Assembly: GCA_900550765.1 (NCBI GenBank)
Contig: URTC01000100.1
Location: 1 to 6,506 of the forward strand
Source of the DNA: an uncultured Clostridia bacterium
GTDB taxonomy: Bacteria > Bacillota > Clostridia > Christensenellales > QALW01
Direction: 5' to 3'
DNA: 6,506 nt
Position 1 is the stretch's first letter, and each line of letters begins with the position of its first letter. Made by a program: the position numbers and the translations under genes. The notes under the pieces are model-generated. The model saw only the letters and a program-made list of their open reading frames with translations, had not been told where the DNA came from and did no database searches. Shown in pieces: positions 6,343 to 6,506 of the stretch.

Positions 6343-6506
6343 TTACATAAACTTTTTCATACGTTCCAGCGCACTTTTCTCCAGCCGGGACACCTGTGCC
6401 TGGGATATCCCGATTTCTTCAGCTATCTCCATTTGCGTTTTTCCTGCAAAGTAACGCATGTTGATTATATTATATTCCCTTTTGTCCAGTTTTGTCAACG
6501 CCTGAC
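6343..6506 (-). CDS. sigG: Sporulation sigma factor, C-terminal part (sigma-70 region 4; probably sigma-G)
   Basis: Only the last 53 codons are in the window; the 5' part lies beyond the right edge. The frame starts with QALTKLDKREYNIINMRYF and contains the helix-turn-helix of region 4, GKTQMEIAEEIGISQAQVSR, which recognises the -35 promoter element. The GISQAQVSRLEK recognition helix and the GKTQME segment resemble forespore sigma-G more than sigma-F or sigma-E as I recall them. It ends at a TAA 16 nt before the PgsA-like gene. Sigma-G drives late forespore transcription, so the organism is probably a spore former. Assignment to sigma-G rather than a close paralogue rests on this short C-terminal segment only. 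Confidence 0.8.
   Translation of the reverse strand, partial: QALTKLDKREYNIINMRYFAGKTQMEIAEEIGISQAQVSRLEKSALERMKKFM

Overview
The window looks like chromosomal core sequence from an endospore-forming member of the Clostridia. The basis is a partial sporulation sigma factor with the sigma-G type region 4, a T-box leader in front of a valyl-tRNA synthetase gene, AGGAGG-type ribosome binding sites, and a small zinc-ribbon protein of a family I associate with Clostridia (C. difficile CD1247 type). All well-supported genes lie on the minus strand, so the natural reading order runs from high to low coordinates.

Right end (6506 to about 5790): the 3' end of a sigma factor gene (probably sigG), followed after 16 nt by a CDP-alcohol phosphatidyltransferase (PgsA-like). 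Middle (about 5786 to 5493): a sigma-A-like promoter that begins 3 nt after the pgsA stop, then a complete tRNA-Val T-box leader with a GUA specifier, antiterminator and intrinsic terminator. It controls valS (878 aa), whose TGA overlaps the ATG of a YqeG-family HAD phosphatase. After a 73-nt gap come an M24 Xaa-Pro peptidase, then efp 22 nt further on, then the small Cys/Asp-rich zinc-ribbon protein. A strong hairpin terminator at 131-160 closes the unit. The leftmost 120 bases hold inverted repeats, a promoter-like sequence on the plus strand, and perhaps the first codons of another minus-strand gene cut by the window edge.

Two links between genes stand out. ValRS carries the Pro-Pro-Pro triplet next to its HIGH-type motif that is known to need EF-P for efficient translation, and here valS and efp appear to share one T-box-controlled unit. 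PgsA makes phosphatidylglycerophosphate, and the YqeG protein belongs to the HAD group related to Gep4-type phosphatidylglycerophosphate phosphatases, so the window may encode two successive steps of phosphatidylglycerol synthesis. The most unusual protein feature is a 37-residue tract made almost only of Cys and Asp in the small zinc-ribbon protein. I see no mobile element, CRISPR array, tRNA or rRNA gene.
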